Shown here: positions 50,561 to 59,233 of the stretch, piece by piece | Position numbering within the stretch: the stretch's first letter is position 1 | Layout: each line of letters begins with the position of its first letter | Made by a program: the position numbers and the translations under genes | Assembly (NCBI GenBank): GCA_958446835.1 | Contig: CAUCXT010000013.1 | Location: 1 to 64,000 of the forward strand | DNA: 64,000 nt | Direction: 5' to 3' | Source of the DNA: an uncultured Eubacterium sp. | GTDB taxonomy: Bacteria; Bacillota; Clostridia; Lachnospirales; Lachnospiraceae | The notes under the pieces: model-generated | What the model was told of the DNA's origin: nothing | What the model saw: only the letters and a program-made list of their open reading frames with translations | Databases searched by the model: none

Positions 50561-51443
50561 GTCATTGGCTGAGATTGTTGAAGCGGAGAAAATGTCGGGA
50601 AAGAGCTTCTGGCAGGTTGTGTTGGAGGATGATATAAAGGAGCAGGGGATTACCTTCAATGAAGGCTTTGCACAGATGAAGGGCATGTACCTTGCGATGA
50701 AGCATGCGGACAAGGTATATGACGATAAATTACGTTCGGCAAGCGGAATGGTAGGAACCGATGGTGGCAGACTTGAAAAGGCAAGGCTTGCGGGAGGCAG
50801 TATATGCGGTGATTTTATAATGAAGGTTCTCGAAAAAGCCGTCAAGATGGGCGAATCAAACGCTTGCATGAAAAGGATAGTTGCAGCCCCTACTGCAGGT
50901 TCCTGCGGCGTTATTCCAGCTGTACTTATTTCTATGGAAGAGGAATATGGATATTCAGATGATGAGATAACCAAGGGACTTATCGCAGCGGCAGGTATCG
51001 GTGGGGTGATAGCTCAGAGGGCATTCCTTGCCGGAGCTGCCGGGGGATGTCAGGCAGAGATCGGTTCTGCCTCAGCAATGGCTGCCGGAGCTGCTGTATG
51101 TCTTAGAGGTGGAGATGGACAGCAGATTATACAGGCTGCTGCCATGGCACTTAAGAATCTTTTAGGACTTGCATGTGACCCTGTTGGAGGTCTTGTGGAG
51201 GTTCCATGCGTGAAGAGAAATACTATAGGAGCAGTAGGTGCGCTCACTGCGGCGGATATGGCTCTTGCCGGCGTGTACAGCAGAATTGTACCTGATGAAG
51301 TAATAGATGCAATGAGAAATATAGGCATAGCAATGCCGGCATGTATAAAGGAAACAGGAAGCGGTGGGCTGGCTGTGACACCATGTGCGAAGAGTATGAT
51401 GCAGGAGCTTGAAAAGAAGGAAACTGTTGCGGAGAATTGTTGA
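50553..51443 (+). CDS. sdaAA: L-serine dehydratase, iron-sulfur-dependent, alpha subunit
   Basis: A 296-residue catalytic subunit. Conserved blocks are present: GGRLEKAR, APTAGSCGVIPAVL with the first cluster cysteine, GGCQAEIGSASAMAAGA, and CDPVGGLVEVPCVKRN with two further cysteines that would bind the oxygen-sensitive [4Fe-4S] cluster holding the serine hydroxyl. ATG 50553 has GGAGG 6 bases upstream, inside the end of sdaAB, so the two subunits are translationally coupled. A terminator follows about 90 bases downstream. Identification is secure. Confidence 0.95.
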   Translation: MYKSLAEIVEAEKMSGKSFWQVVLEDDIKEQGITFNEGFAQMKGMYLAMKHADKVYDDKLRSASGMVGTDGGRLEKARLAGGSICGDFIMKVLEKAVKMGESNACMKRIVAAPTAGSCGVIPAVLISMEEEYGYSDDEITKGLIAAAGIGGVIAQRAFLAGAAGGCQAEIGSASAMAAGAAVCLRGGDGQQIIQAAAMALKNLLGLACDPVGGLVEVPCVKRNTIGAVGALTAADMALAGVYSRIVPDEVIDAMRNIGIAMPACIKETGSGGLAVTPCAKSMMQELEKKETVAENC

Positions 51444-51532
51444 ATAGATTGTAAGAACAGCTGATTGGGAGGCTTCTAAGTCTGCGTGGACTTGTGCGTG
51501 AATCCGGATGTAAATTTTTAATAAAAGAAAAT

Positions 51533-51588
51533 GGTTCGCAATACCTTAATCAATATGTATACGGATGAGATATTGCGGGCTTTTTTTC
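51533..51588 (+). terminator. Terminator after sdaAA
   Basis: About 11 paired positions with G-U pairs (51533-51545 with 51569-51581), then a run of T to 51587. The following spacer to 51772 is AT-rich with repeated AACAAA-like stretches and no gene. Confidence 0.83.
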
Positions 51589-51772
51589 TGCTATCAATTA
51601 TGTTAAGAAATAGTGTAACAACTTTAACAAAAAAGTAACAATAATTAACTTTGATGTAACAAAGTTTAAAACAAATGTAACATATATTTTCAGAGTATGT
51701 GATACCATATATTTATGAAGGGCTTAAAATTATTGAGCTTTTATTTAACACAGATAAAGGGGCAGCGGGGGT

Positions 51773-53167
51773 ATGGTTTTTTCCAGTCTTGAATTTATTT
51801 TTCGTTTTTTGCCGATTTTCTTTTTGGCTTATATTGCGACACCGGCAAGGTACAGAAATATTGTGCTGGTGGTCGGAAGCCTTGTATTTTATGCGGTTGG
51901 GGAACCGGTGTATATATTTCTTATGATGGCGTCAATACTTTTAAATTATGCATTGGCGATAGGAATATCCAATAGCAAAGGACATGGACGTGCGGGACTG
52001 CTTCTTGGAATCGGTATGGCGGTTGACCTTGGAATACTTTTCTTTTTTAAGTATCTGAATTTTTTTATTGAAAATATATGTGCTGTAGCCGGCTTTAGGG
52101 CACCCTCGGTCGATGTGGCGCTGCCGCTTGGAATAAGCTTTTATACCTTCCAGATTATGTCCTACATAATAGATGTATATAGAAAAAAATATCACGCGAG
52201 CAGAAATCTGATAGAAGTAGCTGCATATATATGCATGTTTCCACAGCTTATCGCCGGGCCTATTGTGACCTTTGATGAGGTACGGCCGCAATTGAAAGAA
52301 AGAAAAATAAGTTTTGCAAATATTGAGGGCGGACTGATTCTTTTTGTGGTCGGGCTTGTATATAAGGTTATGCTGGCAAATCAGATAGCGGCGTTATGGA
52401 ATGATGTCATGGTGGTCGGTGTGATGGGAATTAACACGGCAACGGCGTGGCTTGGCGCGTGGGGTTATTCGATGCAGATATATTTTGATTTCCTTGGATA
52501 TTCGCTCATGGCGATAGGAATGGGGTATATGCTGGGCTTTAAGTTCCCTAAGAATTTTTCCAATCCTTACTGTGCGGTATCCGTCACGGATTTCTGGCGC
52601 AGATGGCATATCACTCTTGGAAGATGGTTCCGCGAATATGTCTATATTCCGCTTGGAGGAAATAAAAAGGGAAAGCTGAGACTTGTTATCAACACCTTCA
52701 TTGTATGGTTTCTTACAGGTCTGTGGCATGGAGCAGCATGGAATTTTATTATATGGGGAATGTTTTTCTTCGTTCTTATGATGCTTGAAAAGTTCATTTA
52801 TCTTAAGTTTTTGGAAAAACATCCGATAATAGGGCATTTGTATATGCTCATTATAATCCCGGTATCATGGGTTATATTTAACATTACCAATCTTGGCGAA
52901 CTTAAATTATATCTGCTTAGAATGTTCGGAAACCATGCAGCTTCCGGTGTGTCGCTCGGTGGCATGGAGAAATTCGTAAGTCTTTTGGGAAAATACTGGT
53001 GGATGCTTGCAATCTGCACAGTGTGTGCAACACCGCTTCCGATGAAGCTTATAAATAAGTATAAAAATAATATTTTTTTGAAGATATTTTTTGTATTTCT
53101 GTTCTGGATATGTGTATATCTGCTATCAGTACAAAAGAGCAATCCTTTTTTATATTTCAGATTTTAA
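51773..53167 (+). CDS. MBOAT-family membrane O-acyltransferase (AlgI/DltB-like)
   Basis: A 464-residue, about eleven-helix membrane protein that passes acyl (usually acetyl) groups across the membrane to a surface polymer. The start FSSLEFIFRFLPIFFLAYIATP, the FWRRWHITLGRWFREYVYIPLGGN loop and the active-site His319 in LWHGAAWNFI are characteristic of AlgI/PatA-type MBOATs, and it ends with the common SNPFLYFRF. The ribosome site is a poor run of G before ATG 51773, but the start agrees with the family's N-terminus. An SGNH-type partner gene follows after 24 bases, so the two likely form an O-acetylation system for peptidoglycan or exopolysaccharide. Confidence 0.92.
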   Translation: MVFSSLEFIFRFLPIFFLAYIATPARYRNIVLVVGSLVFYAVGEPVYIFLMMASILLNYALAIGISNSKGHGRAGLLLGIGMAVDLGILFFFKYLNFFIENICAVAGFRAPSVDVALPLGISFYTFQIMSYIIDVYRKKYHASRNLIEVAAYICMFPQLIAGPIVTFDEVRPQLKERKISFANIEGGLILFVVGLVYKVMLANQIAALWNDVMVVGVMGINTATAWLGAWGYSMQIYFDFLGYSLMAIGMGYMLGFKFPKNFSNPYCAVSVTDFWRRWHITLGRWFREYVYIPLGGNKKGKLRLVINTFIVWFLTGLWHGAAWNFIIWGMFFFVLMMLEKFIYLKFLEKHPIIGHLYMLIIIPVSWVIFNITNLGELKLYLLRMFGNHAASGVSLGGMEKFVSLLGKYWWMLAICTVCATPLPMKLINKYKNNIFLKIFFVFLFWICVYLLSVQKSNPFLYFRF

Positions 53168-53191
53168 AATATCAGCATTGTACTTAAGGAG

Positions 53192-54322
53192 GTGCGTGTT
53201 ACGGCAGCTAAATTTATTAAACAATGTTCTTTTACGTGGATGTTGATTTTATCGGCGGCTATGATATATATAGTCAGCTTTGTGGGCGTTAAAAATGGTA
53301 AACTTAAGAATGATATTTCATGGACACAGCCTGTTTTTGTGGCGCTTTTTAACAATGATGTGAATGATGGACGCACGGAGGCGTTTAATGAGCCGGTTGA
53401 AGTTATCATAAAGGATGGAAAGCTTGACAGACTGGCGGATGCCGGTACGATGGCAGGGGATGGACAGAGCACCGGGGAAAACAGCAGTACAGAAGTAATT
53501 GATAAGGATAATAATGGTGGAGAGCCTGTGACTGATGTACCACAGAAAGAGACAGAAGCCGGAAGCGAAGGGGTTAATATCGGGGAGGAGAACGGTATCA
53601 ACAGCGAATACAACATTGAGAGCGCATACTCAGGGCAGGTAGAGTTCGTCAAGGTTGATATGCGCCATGCAAGGTCGGGATATTACAGCGACTTTGACAC
53701 AATAGCGCTCACTTCTAAGCTTGATTATATAAATGTGGATAATGATTACTTTTCCAACGCCTGCTTTATCGGTGATTCGCGTATGGAGGGCTTGTATTTT
53801 TACGGTGATTTAAAGGAAGCGGATTTTGTGTATAAGCCGGGAGCTACAGTGTACGACATAATGAATAATAAGCTGTCCATGAATGGTGGTGGAAGTTGTC
53901 AGTTAACCGATGTGCTTGCTAAGAAGCAGTATGCGCAGATATATATGATGGTCGGTGTAAATGAGCTTGGAGATAAGAATCCGGATGAATATGCGAAAGC
54001 TTATTCAAATGATATAGAAACTATAAGACAGCTTCAGCCTGATGCGGTCATATTCATAATAGGCATGATGCATGTGACAACACAGTATTCTGATTCAAGT
54101 GATGTGTTTAACAACGATAATATAGATGCCAGAAATACGGCGGCTGCGGCTATTGCCAATGGCAGGGACATTTTCTATCTTGATATGAACGAGTGCGTGG
54201 ATGACGGTGCGGGCGGAGTTATCGGGGACTACAGCTATGATGGCGTTCATCTGAAGGCTGAATATTATAAGCTCTGGACAGAATGGATGAAAGCACATGG
54301 TATTAAAAACTTAATAAAATAA
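53192..54322 (+). CDS. SGNH/GDSL-like extracytoplasmic hydrolase or acyltransferase, MBOAT partner
   Basis: A protein of about 376 residues with one N-terminal membrane helix (about 16-32), an acidic Ser/Thr/Glu-rich linker (to about 140) and an SGNH domain: nucleophile Ser196 in IGDSRMEG, the Asn block VGVNELGDKNP, and the catalytic Asp350/His353 in YDGVHL. This is the usual soluble partner that receives the acyl group from an MBOAT protein. The start is unclear: the perfect AAGGAGG overlaps GTG 53192, and no other ATG, GTG or TTG stands in frame at a normal distance before 53240. GTG 53192 is used here; an unusual ACG at 53201 is possible. Confidence 0.87.
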   Translation: MRVTAAKFIKQCSFTWMLILSAAMIYIVSFVGVKNGKLKNDISWTQPVFVALFNNDVNDGRTEAFNEPVEVIIKDGKLDRLADAGTMAGDGQSTGENSSTEVIDKDNNGGEPVTDVPQKETEAGSEGVNIGEENGINSEYNIESAYSGQVEFVKVDMRHARSGYYSDFDTIALTSKLDYINVDNDYFSNACFIGDSRMEGLYFYGDLKEADFVYKPGATVYDIMNNKLSMNGGGSCQLTDVLAKKQYAQIYMMVGVNELGDKNPDEYAKAYSNDIETIRQLQPDAVIFIIGMMHVTTQYSDSSDVFNNDNIDARNTAAAAIANGRDIFYLDMNECVDDGAGGVIGDYSYDGVHLKAEYYKLWTEWMKAHGIKNLIK

Positions 54323-54370
54323 AGCAGTTAACAAAAAGGTGCATTTTATTTAATAATCATAATTTTTTTA

Positions 54371-54399
54371 TTGCTTATGGTTTACTTTTATTGTATAAT
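54371..54399 (+). promoter_or_regulatory. Promoter of gdhA
   Basis: TTGCTT (54371-54376) and a perfect TATAAT (54394-54399), 17 bp apart, about 80 bases before the start codon. Confidence 0.8.
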
Positions 54400-54476
54400 G
54401 CATTAACAGAGCAAAGTGCAGAAAGCTTTGTCATGAATCAGCATAAGCTGACACAACTTTCAGGAGGTATAATTTT

Positions 54477-55835
54477 ATGTCATACGTTGATGAAGTACTT
54501 GCAAAAGTTAAAGAGAAGAACGCATCAGAGCCGGAATTCCTTCAGGCTGTAACAGAGGTTCTTGAGTCACTCAGACCTGTTATCGATGCAAATGAGGAGC
54601 TTTATAGGAAGAATGCAATTCTTGAGAGAATCACTGAGCCGGATCGTCAGATTATGTTCCGTGTACCTTGGGTAGATGACAATGGACAGGTTCAGGTAAA
54701 CAGAGGCTTCCGTGTACAGTTCAATAATGCCATTGGACCATACAAGGGCGGTTTAAGACTTCATCCTTCTGTTAACTTAGGTATTATCAAGTTCCTTGGT
54801 TTTGAGCAGGTATTCAAGAACTCTCTCACAACACTTCCTATCGGCGGTGGCAAGGGTGGTTCAGACTTCGATCCTAAGGGAAAGTCAGACAGAGAGATTA
54901 TGGCATTCTGCCAGAGCTTCATGACAGAGCTTTATAAGTATATTGGTGCAGATGTGGATGTACCTGCCGGCGATATCGGAACAGGCGCAAGAGAAATCGG
55001 ATTTTTATTTGGTCAGTACAAGAGAATCCGCGGCTGCTTCGAGGGTGTACTCACAGGTAAGGGACTTACTTATGGCGGTTCACTTGCACGTACACAGGCT
55101 ACAGGCTACGGTCTTTTATATTTGACAAATGCACTTTTAAAGGATCATGGCATTGATATCGCAGGAAAGACATGCGCAGTATCAGGTTCAGGTAATGTTG
55201 CAATCTATGCTATCGAGAAGGCACATCAGCTCGGCGCTAAGGTTGTCACATGCTCAGATTCTACAGGCTGGATTTATGATCCGGAAGGAATTGATGTGGC
55301 ACTTCTTAAGGAAGTTAAGGAGGTTAAGCGTGCACGTCTTACAGAGTATGCTGCAGCTCGTCCATCAGCAGAGTATCATGCTAAGCAGAACGGTGAGCAC
55401 GGCGTATGGCAGTACAAGGTAGACTTAGCTCTTCCATGTGCTACACAGAACGAGCTTGACCTTGAGGATGCTAAGATGTTAGTGGCTAACGGAGTTACAT
55501 CCGTAACAGAGGGTGCGAACATGCCTACTACTCTTGAGGCTACTAAGTACTTACAGGCTAACGGAGTATTGTTCGTTGGTGGTAAGGCAGCTAACGCAGG
55601 CGGTGTTGCTACATCCGCATTGGAGATGAGCCAGAACTCTGAGAGACTTTCATGGACATTCGAGGAGGTTGACGGCAAGCTTAAGGGTATCATGGAGACA
55701 ATCTACGCAAACATCAGTGACGCTGCTAAGAGATACAATGCAACAGTAGGCGGACAGACAGACTACGTTGCAGGTGCTAACATCGCAGGATTCGAGAAGG
55801 TTGTCGATGCTATGCTTGCACAGGGCGTATACTAA
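54477..55835 (+). CDS. gdhA: NADP-type glutamate dehydrogenase
   Basis: A 452-residue hexameric enzyme interconverting glutamate and 2-oxoglutarate plus ammonia; this small, class I bacterial form (about 450 residues) usually uses NADPH for assimilation. The opening YVDEVLAKVKEKNASEPEFLQAV, the substrate Lys in GGGKGGSDFDPKGKSD, the VPAGDIGTGAREIGFL block and the dinucleotide-binding CAVSGSGNVAIYAIEKA match the family. Start follows AGGAGG by 9 bases. Codon choice (AAC, TAC, CTT, GGT) marks high expression, like kdgK. It has its own promoter and a very strong terminator, so it is monocistronic. Confidence 0.97.
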   Translation: MSYVDEVLAKVKEKNASEPEFLQAVTEVLESLRPVIDANEELYRKNAILERITEPDRQIMFRVPWVDDNGQVQVNRGFRVQFNNAIGPYKGGLRLHPSVNLGIIKFLGFEQVFKNSLTTLPIGGGKGGSDFDPKGKSDREIMAFCQSFMTELYKYIGADVDVPAGDIGTGAREIGFLFGQYKRIRGCFEGVLTGKGLTYGGSLARTQATGYGLLYLTNALLKDHGIDIAGKTCAVSGSGNVAIYAIEKAHQLGAKVVTCSDSTGWIYDPEGIDVALLKEVKEVKRARLTEYAAARPSAEYHAKQNGEHGVWQYKVDLALPCATQNELDLEDAKMLVANGVTSVTEGANMPTTLEATKYLQANGVLFVGGKAANAGGVATSALEMSQNSERLSWTFEEVDGKLKGIMETIYANISDAAKRYNATVGGQTDYVAGANIAGFEKVVDAMLAQGVY

Positions 55836-55873
55836 ATTTCACGTTATCAAAAACAGAATTGTAAATAATGCAG

Positions 55874-55911
55874 AAATCCGTTATACTACTATATAGGTAT
55901 AACGGATTTTT
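55874..55911 (+). terminator. Terminator of gdhA
   Basis: Perfect 13-bp stem AAATCCGTTATAC (55874-55886) with 55897-55909, followed by TTTTTG. Confidence 0.95.
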
Positions 55912-55919
55912 GTTATCAT

Positions 55920-55974
55920 GGGACATGGGTCTCTGTGACGGGGGTCTGCCCCCTGTCACAGAGACCCATGTCCC
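55920..55974. repeat. 55-bp near-perfect palindromic element
   Basis: GGGACATGGGTCTCTGTGAC (55920-55939) pairs perfectly with 55955-55974; GGGGG and CCCCC extend the stem past a one-base bulge to 25 bp, closing on TCTG. It is much more GC-rich than its surroundings and has no U tail, so it is not an ordinary terminator. It looks like a REP- or MITE-type dispersed hairpin. Confidence 0.85.
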
Positions 55975-56003
55975 GACACTATTTAACATTATGGAGAAAG
56001 ACA

Positions 56004-57272
56004 ATGCGTGAACGAATAGAATATGCGATAAAGACATTAAGACCGATAGGGAGAAATCTGCTTATATTGTTAAAGTGGCTGACGCTTGCGGTGCTTGTGG
56101 GGCTGGTTGCGGGCGGCGTGAGCACGCTGTTTGCCAAGGCGATGGGCTTTGTGACAACCTTCAGGATGGAAAATCCGTGGCTGATATTGCTTCTGCCTGT
56201 GGGCGGAATAATCATCGTTACGGCGTACAAGCTCTTGCATAACGAGAATGACAGGGGAACCAATCTTATACTTGCTGAGATACACAAGGGCGGGGATGTC
56301 CCGTCGAGGGTTGCACCGCTTATCATATTTTCGACTGTAGTCAGCCATTTCTTTGGTGCGTCGGTAGGACGTGAGGGTGCGGCGCTTCAGCTTGGGGGAA
56401 GTCTTGGAAGCTTTTTAGGAAGGATAATCCGCCTTGATGAGAAGGACAGAAGGGTAATGATAATGTGCGGCATGAGTGCGGCATTTGCGGCGCTGTTCGG
56501 AACGCCTATGGCGGCAGCTATATTCGTGATAGAGGTTGTGCAGGTCGGAATCATGTACTATGTGGCACTTGTGCCATGTATTTTCGCGGCACTGGTGGCG
56601 AGCAATTTCTCAGCGAGCATGGGAATCAACCCTGAGGCATTTATCATAAAAGATATTCCAAAGATAACTGTCCTTAATATGGGAAGGACTGTGCTCCTTG
56701 CCATAATATGCGCGGGTGTCAGTGTCATTTTCTGTATGATGCTTCACAATGCCGGAAAGTATTTCAAAAAGTATATAAAGAATCAATATCTGAGAATAAT
56801 TGCCGGAAGTGCTCTTATAATTCTTATAACCATACTGTTAAAAACTGATGACTACATGGGTGCAGGAATGAATGTTATTGAGCGCGCGATAGAGGGGGAG
56901 GCTGTTCCAACAGCATTCCTGTTTAAAATGCTGTTGACTGCGCTTGCAATAGGCTGCGGCTTCAAGGGCGGAGAGATTGTTCCGACCTTTTTTGTCGGTG
57001 CTACGCTTGGCTGTGTTGTCGGTCAGCTTATCGGGCTTCCTGCTTCCTGCGCGGCTGCCGTCGGAATGATAGGTATGTTCTGCTGCGTAACTAACTGTCC
57101 GGTAGCTTCAATGCTTATTGCATTTGAGCTGTTCGGCTATGAGGCGGCACCGTTTTTCCTTGTGTGCAATGCGGTTGGGTATCTGATGAGTGGGTACTAT
57201 GGGCTGTACAGTGAGCAGGTATTTATCGGGTCAAAATATAAGTTTGACAGTGAGGAGAAGAAGGCACATTGA
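56004..57272 (+). CDS. ClC-family chloride channel/antiporter
   Basis: A 422-residue membrane protein with the ClC fold's paired hydrophobic helices. The gating motif GREGAALQLGGSLGSFLGR holds the external glutamate that in transporters carries protons; GTPMAAAIFVIEV and GGEIVPTFFVGATLGCVVG are the other two selectivity segments. The chloride-binding GSGIP of classical members is not evident, so fluoride or other anions are possible. ATG 56004 has GGAG 7 bases upstream; the open frame to 55935 runs into the palindrome and is not used. The OLD-type nuclease gene follows after 22 bases. Confidence 0.92.
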   Translation: MRERIEYAIKTLRPIGRNLLILLKWLTLAVLVGLVAGGVSTLFAKAMGFVTTFRMENPWLILLLPVGGIIIVTAYKLLHNENDRGTNLILAEIHKGGDVPSRVAPLIIFSTVVSHFFGASVGREGAALQLGGSLGSFLGRIIRLDEKDRRVMIMCGMSAAFAALFGTPMAAAIFVIEVVQVGIMYYVALVPCIFAALVASNFSASMGINPEAFIIKDIPKITVLNMGRTVLLAIICAGVSVIFCMMLHNAGKYFKKYIKNQYLRIIAGSALIILITILLKTDDYMGAGMNVIERAIEGEAVPTAFLFKMLLTALAIGCGFKGGEIVPTFFVGATLGCVVGQLIGLPASCAAAVGMIGMFCCVTNCPVASMLIAFELFGYEAAPFFLVCNAVGYLMSGYYGLYSEQVFIGSKYKFDSEEKKAH

Positions 57273-57294
57273 TTGCGAAAGGGGGAGTATGTAG

Positions 57295-59175
57295 ATGAGA
57301 ATTGTATCGCTTACAATAAAGAATTTTAAATCAATCAAGAGCATTGAGATAAATGATATAGAGAGTGCATTTATAATTGTCGGAAAGAATAGTGTGGGAA
57401 AGACGGTTATTCTTGATGCGATAAGGGCGGTAGCGGGGCAGTATGCGGTTAAGAAGGAGGATTTCAATACTGTCGGGAGCAATATTGAGATTGGTGTGAG
57501 ACTTGAGATTACCCGCGCAGACCTTGCTCTTCTTAACAAGTATGGCGTGGTGAGCCACTATAAGAGGTACACGGCGTGGGAGAAGGATTTTAAGTCGAAG
57601 CTGCCTTCGTATGCAAGTGAGCCTGTGGACAGTGAGGGAGTGCTGTCATTTACCTATATTGCAAATGCGGAGGGTAAAATACGCTATTTTGACGGCTTTA
57701 AGAAGGATAACAGATATATTCCGGAGGTGTTTCCTACGCTCCATTTTATCTCACATGAGAGGGAACTTACGGAGCTGCAGAGGGACATATTCCTTGGGGA
57801 CAGAGAGCTTAAGCTTCTCTCAGATGGGAATTGTATGTTCGATGTTGGAAAGAAGTGTGACAACTGCTTTCAGTGTATAGGCATGATTGAGAACAAGAAG
57901 GCCTCGGAGCTGAGCATTTTTGAGTCTGCGAGACTTTTTCAGTATAAGCTTACAAGGCTTGACATGCAGGATTTCCTTGAGCGGCTTAACGATAATTTCA
58001 TAAAAAACGGTGGGCGCGACAGGCTGAGACTCAAGGTAGATGACACTCTTATGCGTAATGCGATACCGCAGGTGTATGTCGAGAATGAGGCACAGGGCTT
58101 CACCAACACGATAGCCGAGATGGGTGAGGGACTTAAGAGCATGTATATACTGTCACTACTTGAGACATACGCGGAGGATGAGGACAGGATACCATGTATC
58201 ATAATGATTGAGGATCCGGAGAGCTATCTGCACCCACAGCTTCAGAAGAGCGCGGGCGAGATTCTATACAAGCTGTCCAAGAAGAATCAGGTGATTTTTT
58301 CCACACATTCGCCTAATATGATATTTAACTTTAATTCAAGACAGATTAAACAGGTGTACATAGATAACGATGGCTATACACAGGTGAGAGAGAAGCCGGA
58401 TATTGACCGGATATTGAATGATCTTGGGTATTCTGCAAATGATCTTATGAATGTCAGCTTTGTTTTCTTTGTGGAGGGCAAGCAGGACGAGAGCAGATTG
58501 CCTTTGCTGCTCAGAAAATACTATAGCGAGACTTATGATGAGGACGGCCAGCTAAGGCGCATTGCAATTATTGCGACCAACAGCTGCACCAACATCAAGA
58601 CCTACGCCAATCTAAAGTATATAAATAAATTATATATAAGGGATCAGTTTCTTATGATACGTGACGGTGATGCGAAGGATGCCGATGAGCTTAAACGTCA
58701 GCTATGCGGTTATTATAGGGAAAGAGGAAAGGCGGACAAGGGAAATCTTCCACGCGTTACGGAGAAGAATGTACTTATACTCAAGTATTATTCATTTGAA
58801 AATTATTTCCTTGATCCTGAAATAATGACAAAGATAGGAGTGGTTAAGAGCGTTGACCAGTTCTATGACATTCTATACTCAAAGTACAGGGAATATCTGT
58901 TTAAGCTAAAAAGCATGAAGAATATGTGTGAGCGGCTTGGAATAACGATAGACAGCCGTGAGGACATAATAGCCAATATGGAAAATATACGGATATATGT
59001 CAGAGGACATAATCTTTACGATATTTTTTATGGAAGATATAAGGGAGAACGTGAGAGGGATATTCTGAACAGATATATTGAGGAGGCAGACAGAGATACC
59101 TTCAAGGATATCTTAGACGCTATAGACAGCTTCGTATATTTTGAGAATAAAAAAACGGACAGCAGGGAAGCTTAA
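57295..59175 (+). CDS. OLD-family ATP-dependent nuclease-like protein (AAA + TOPRIM) with Cys cluster
   Basis: A 626-residue protein. The ABC-type ATPase half has Walker A GKNSVGKT (30-37), Walker B IEDPESYLHP from residue 305 and the switch STHSPNM. The TOPRIM half has FFVEGKQDE with Glu394 and IRDGDAKD with Asp457/Asp459, the metal-binding residues of OLD nucleases. Between the ATPase halves a CxxCxxC (Cys188, 191, 194) is inserted, unusual for the family. No UvrD-like helicase (the Gabija partner) or other defence gene is adjacent, so it is a class 1 stand-alone OLD protein, perhaps antiphage or DNA repair. Start has GGGGGAG 7 bases upstream, 22 bases after the ClC gene. The terminator of the convergent gene overlaps its 3' end. 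Confidence 0.9.
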   Translation: MRIVSLTIKNFKSIKSIEINDIESAFIIVGKNSVGKTVILDAIRAVAGQYAVKKEDFNTVGSNIEIGVRLEITRADLALLNKYGVVSHYKRYTAWEKDFKSKLPSYASEPVDSEGVLSFTYIANAEGKIRYFDGFKKDNRYIPEVFPTLHFISHERELTELQRDIFLGDRELKLLSDGNCMFDVGKKCDNCFQCIGMIENKKASELSIFESARLFQYKLTRLDMQDFLERLNDNFIKNGGRDRLRLKVDDTLMRNAIPQVYVENEAQGFTNTIAEMGEGLKSMYILSLLETYAEDEDRIPCIIMIEDPESYLHPQLQKSAGEILYKLSKKNQVIFSTHSPNMIFNFNSRQIKQVYIDNDGYTQVREKPDIDRILNDLGYSANDLMNVSFVFFVEGKQDESRLPLLLRKYYSETYDEDGQLRRIAIIATNSCTNIKTYANLKYINKLYIRDQFLMIRDGDAKDADELKRQLCGYYRERGKADKGNLPRVTEKNVLILKYYSFENYFLDPEIMTKIGVVKSVDQFYDILYSKYREYLFKLKSMKNMCERLGITIDSREDIIANMENIRIYVRGHNLYDIFYGRYKGERERDILNRYIEEADRDTFKDILDAIDSFVYFENKKTDSREA

Positions 59176-59188
59176 GCTCTGCTGTCCG
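59148..59188 (-). terminator. Terminator of the flippase gene, inside the end of the OLD gene
   Basis: Perfect 10-bp stem CGGACAGCAG (59156-59165) with 59179-59188, inner AGCTT/AAGCT pairing; on the minus strand it is followed by seven T (complement of 59149-59155). It overlaps the last codons of the convergent OLD gene. Confidence 0.85.
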
Positions 59189-59233
59189 GTGAAATGCAAT
59201 GTGAATTGATTTTCTAAAGATATATCCACTTAA

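Noticed and set aside
55935..56003. N-terminal extension of the ClC gene
   Set aside because: It would translate the palindromic element; the ATG at 56004 has its own ribosome site and fits the family.
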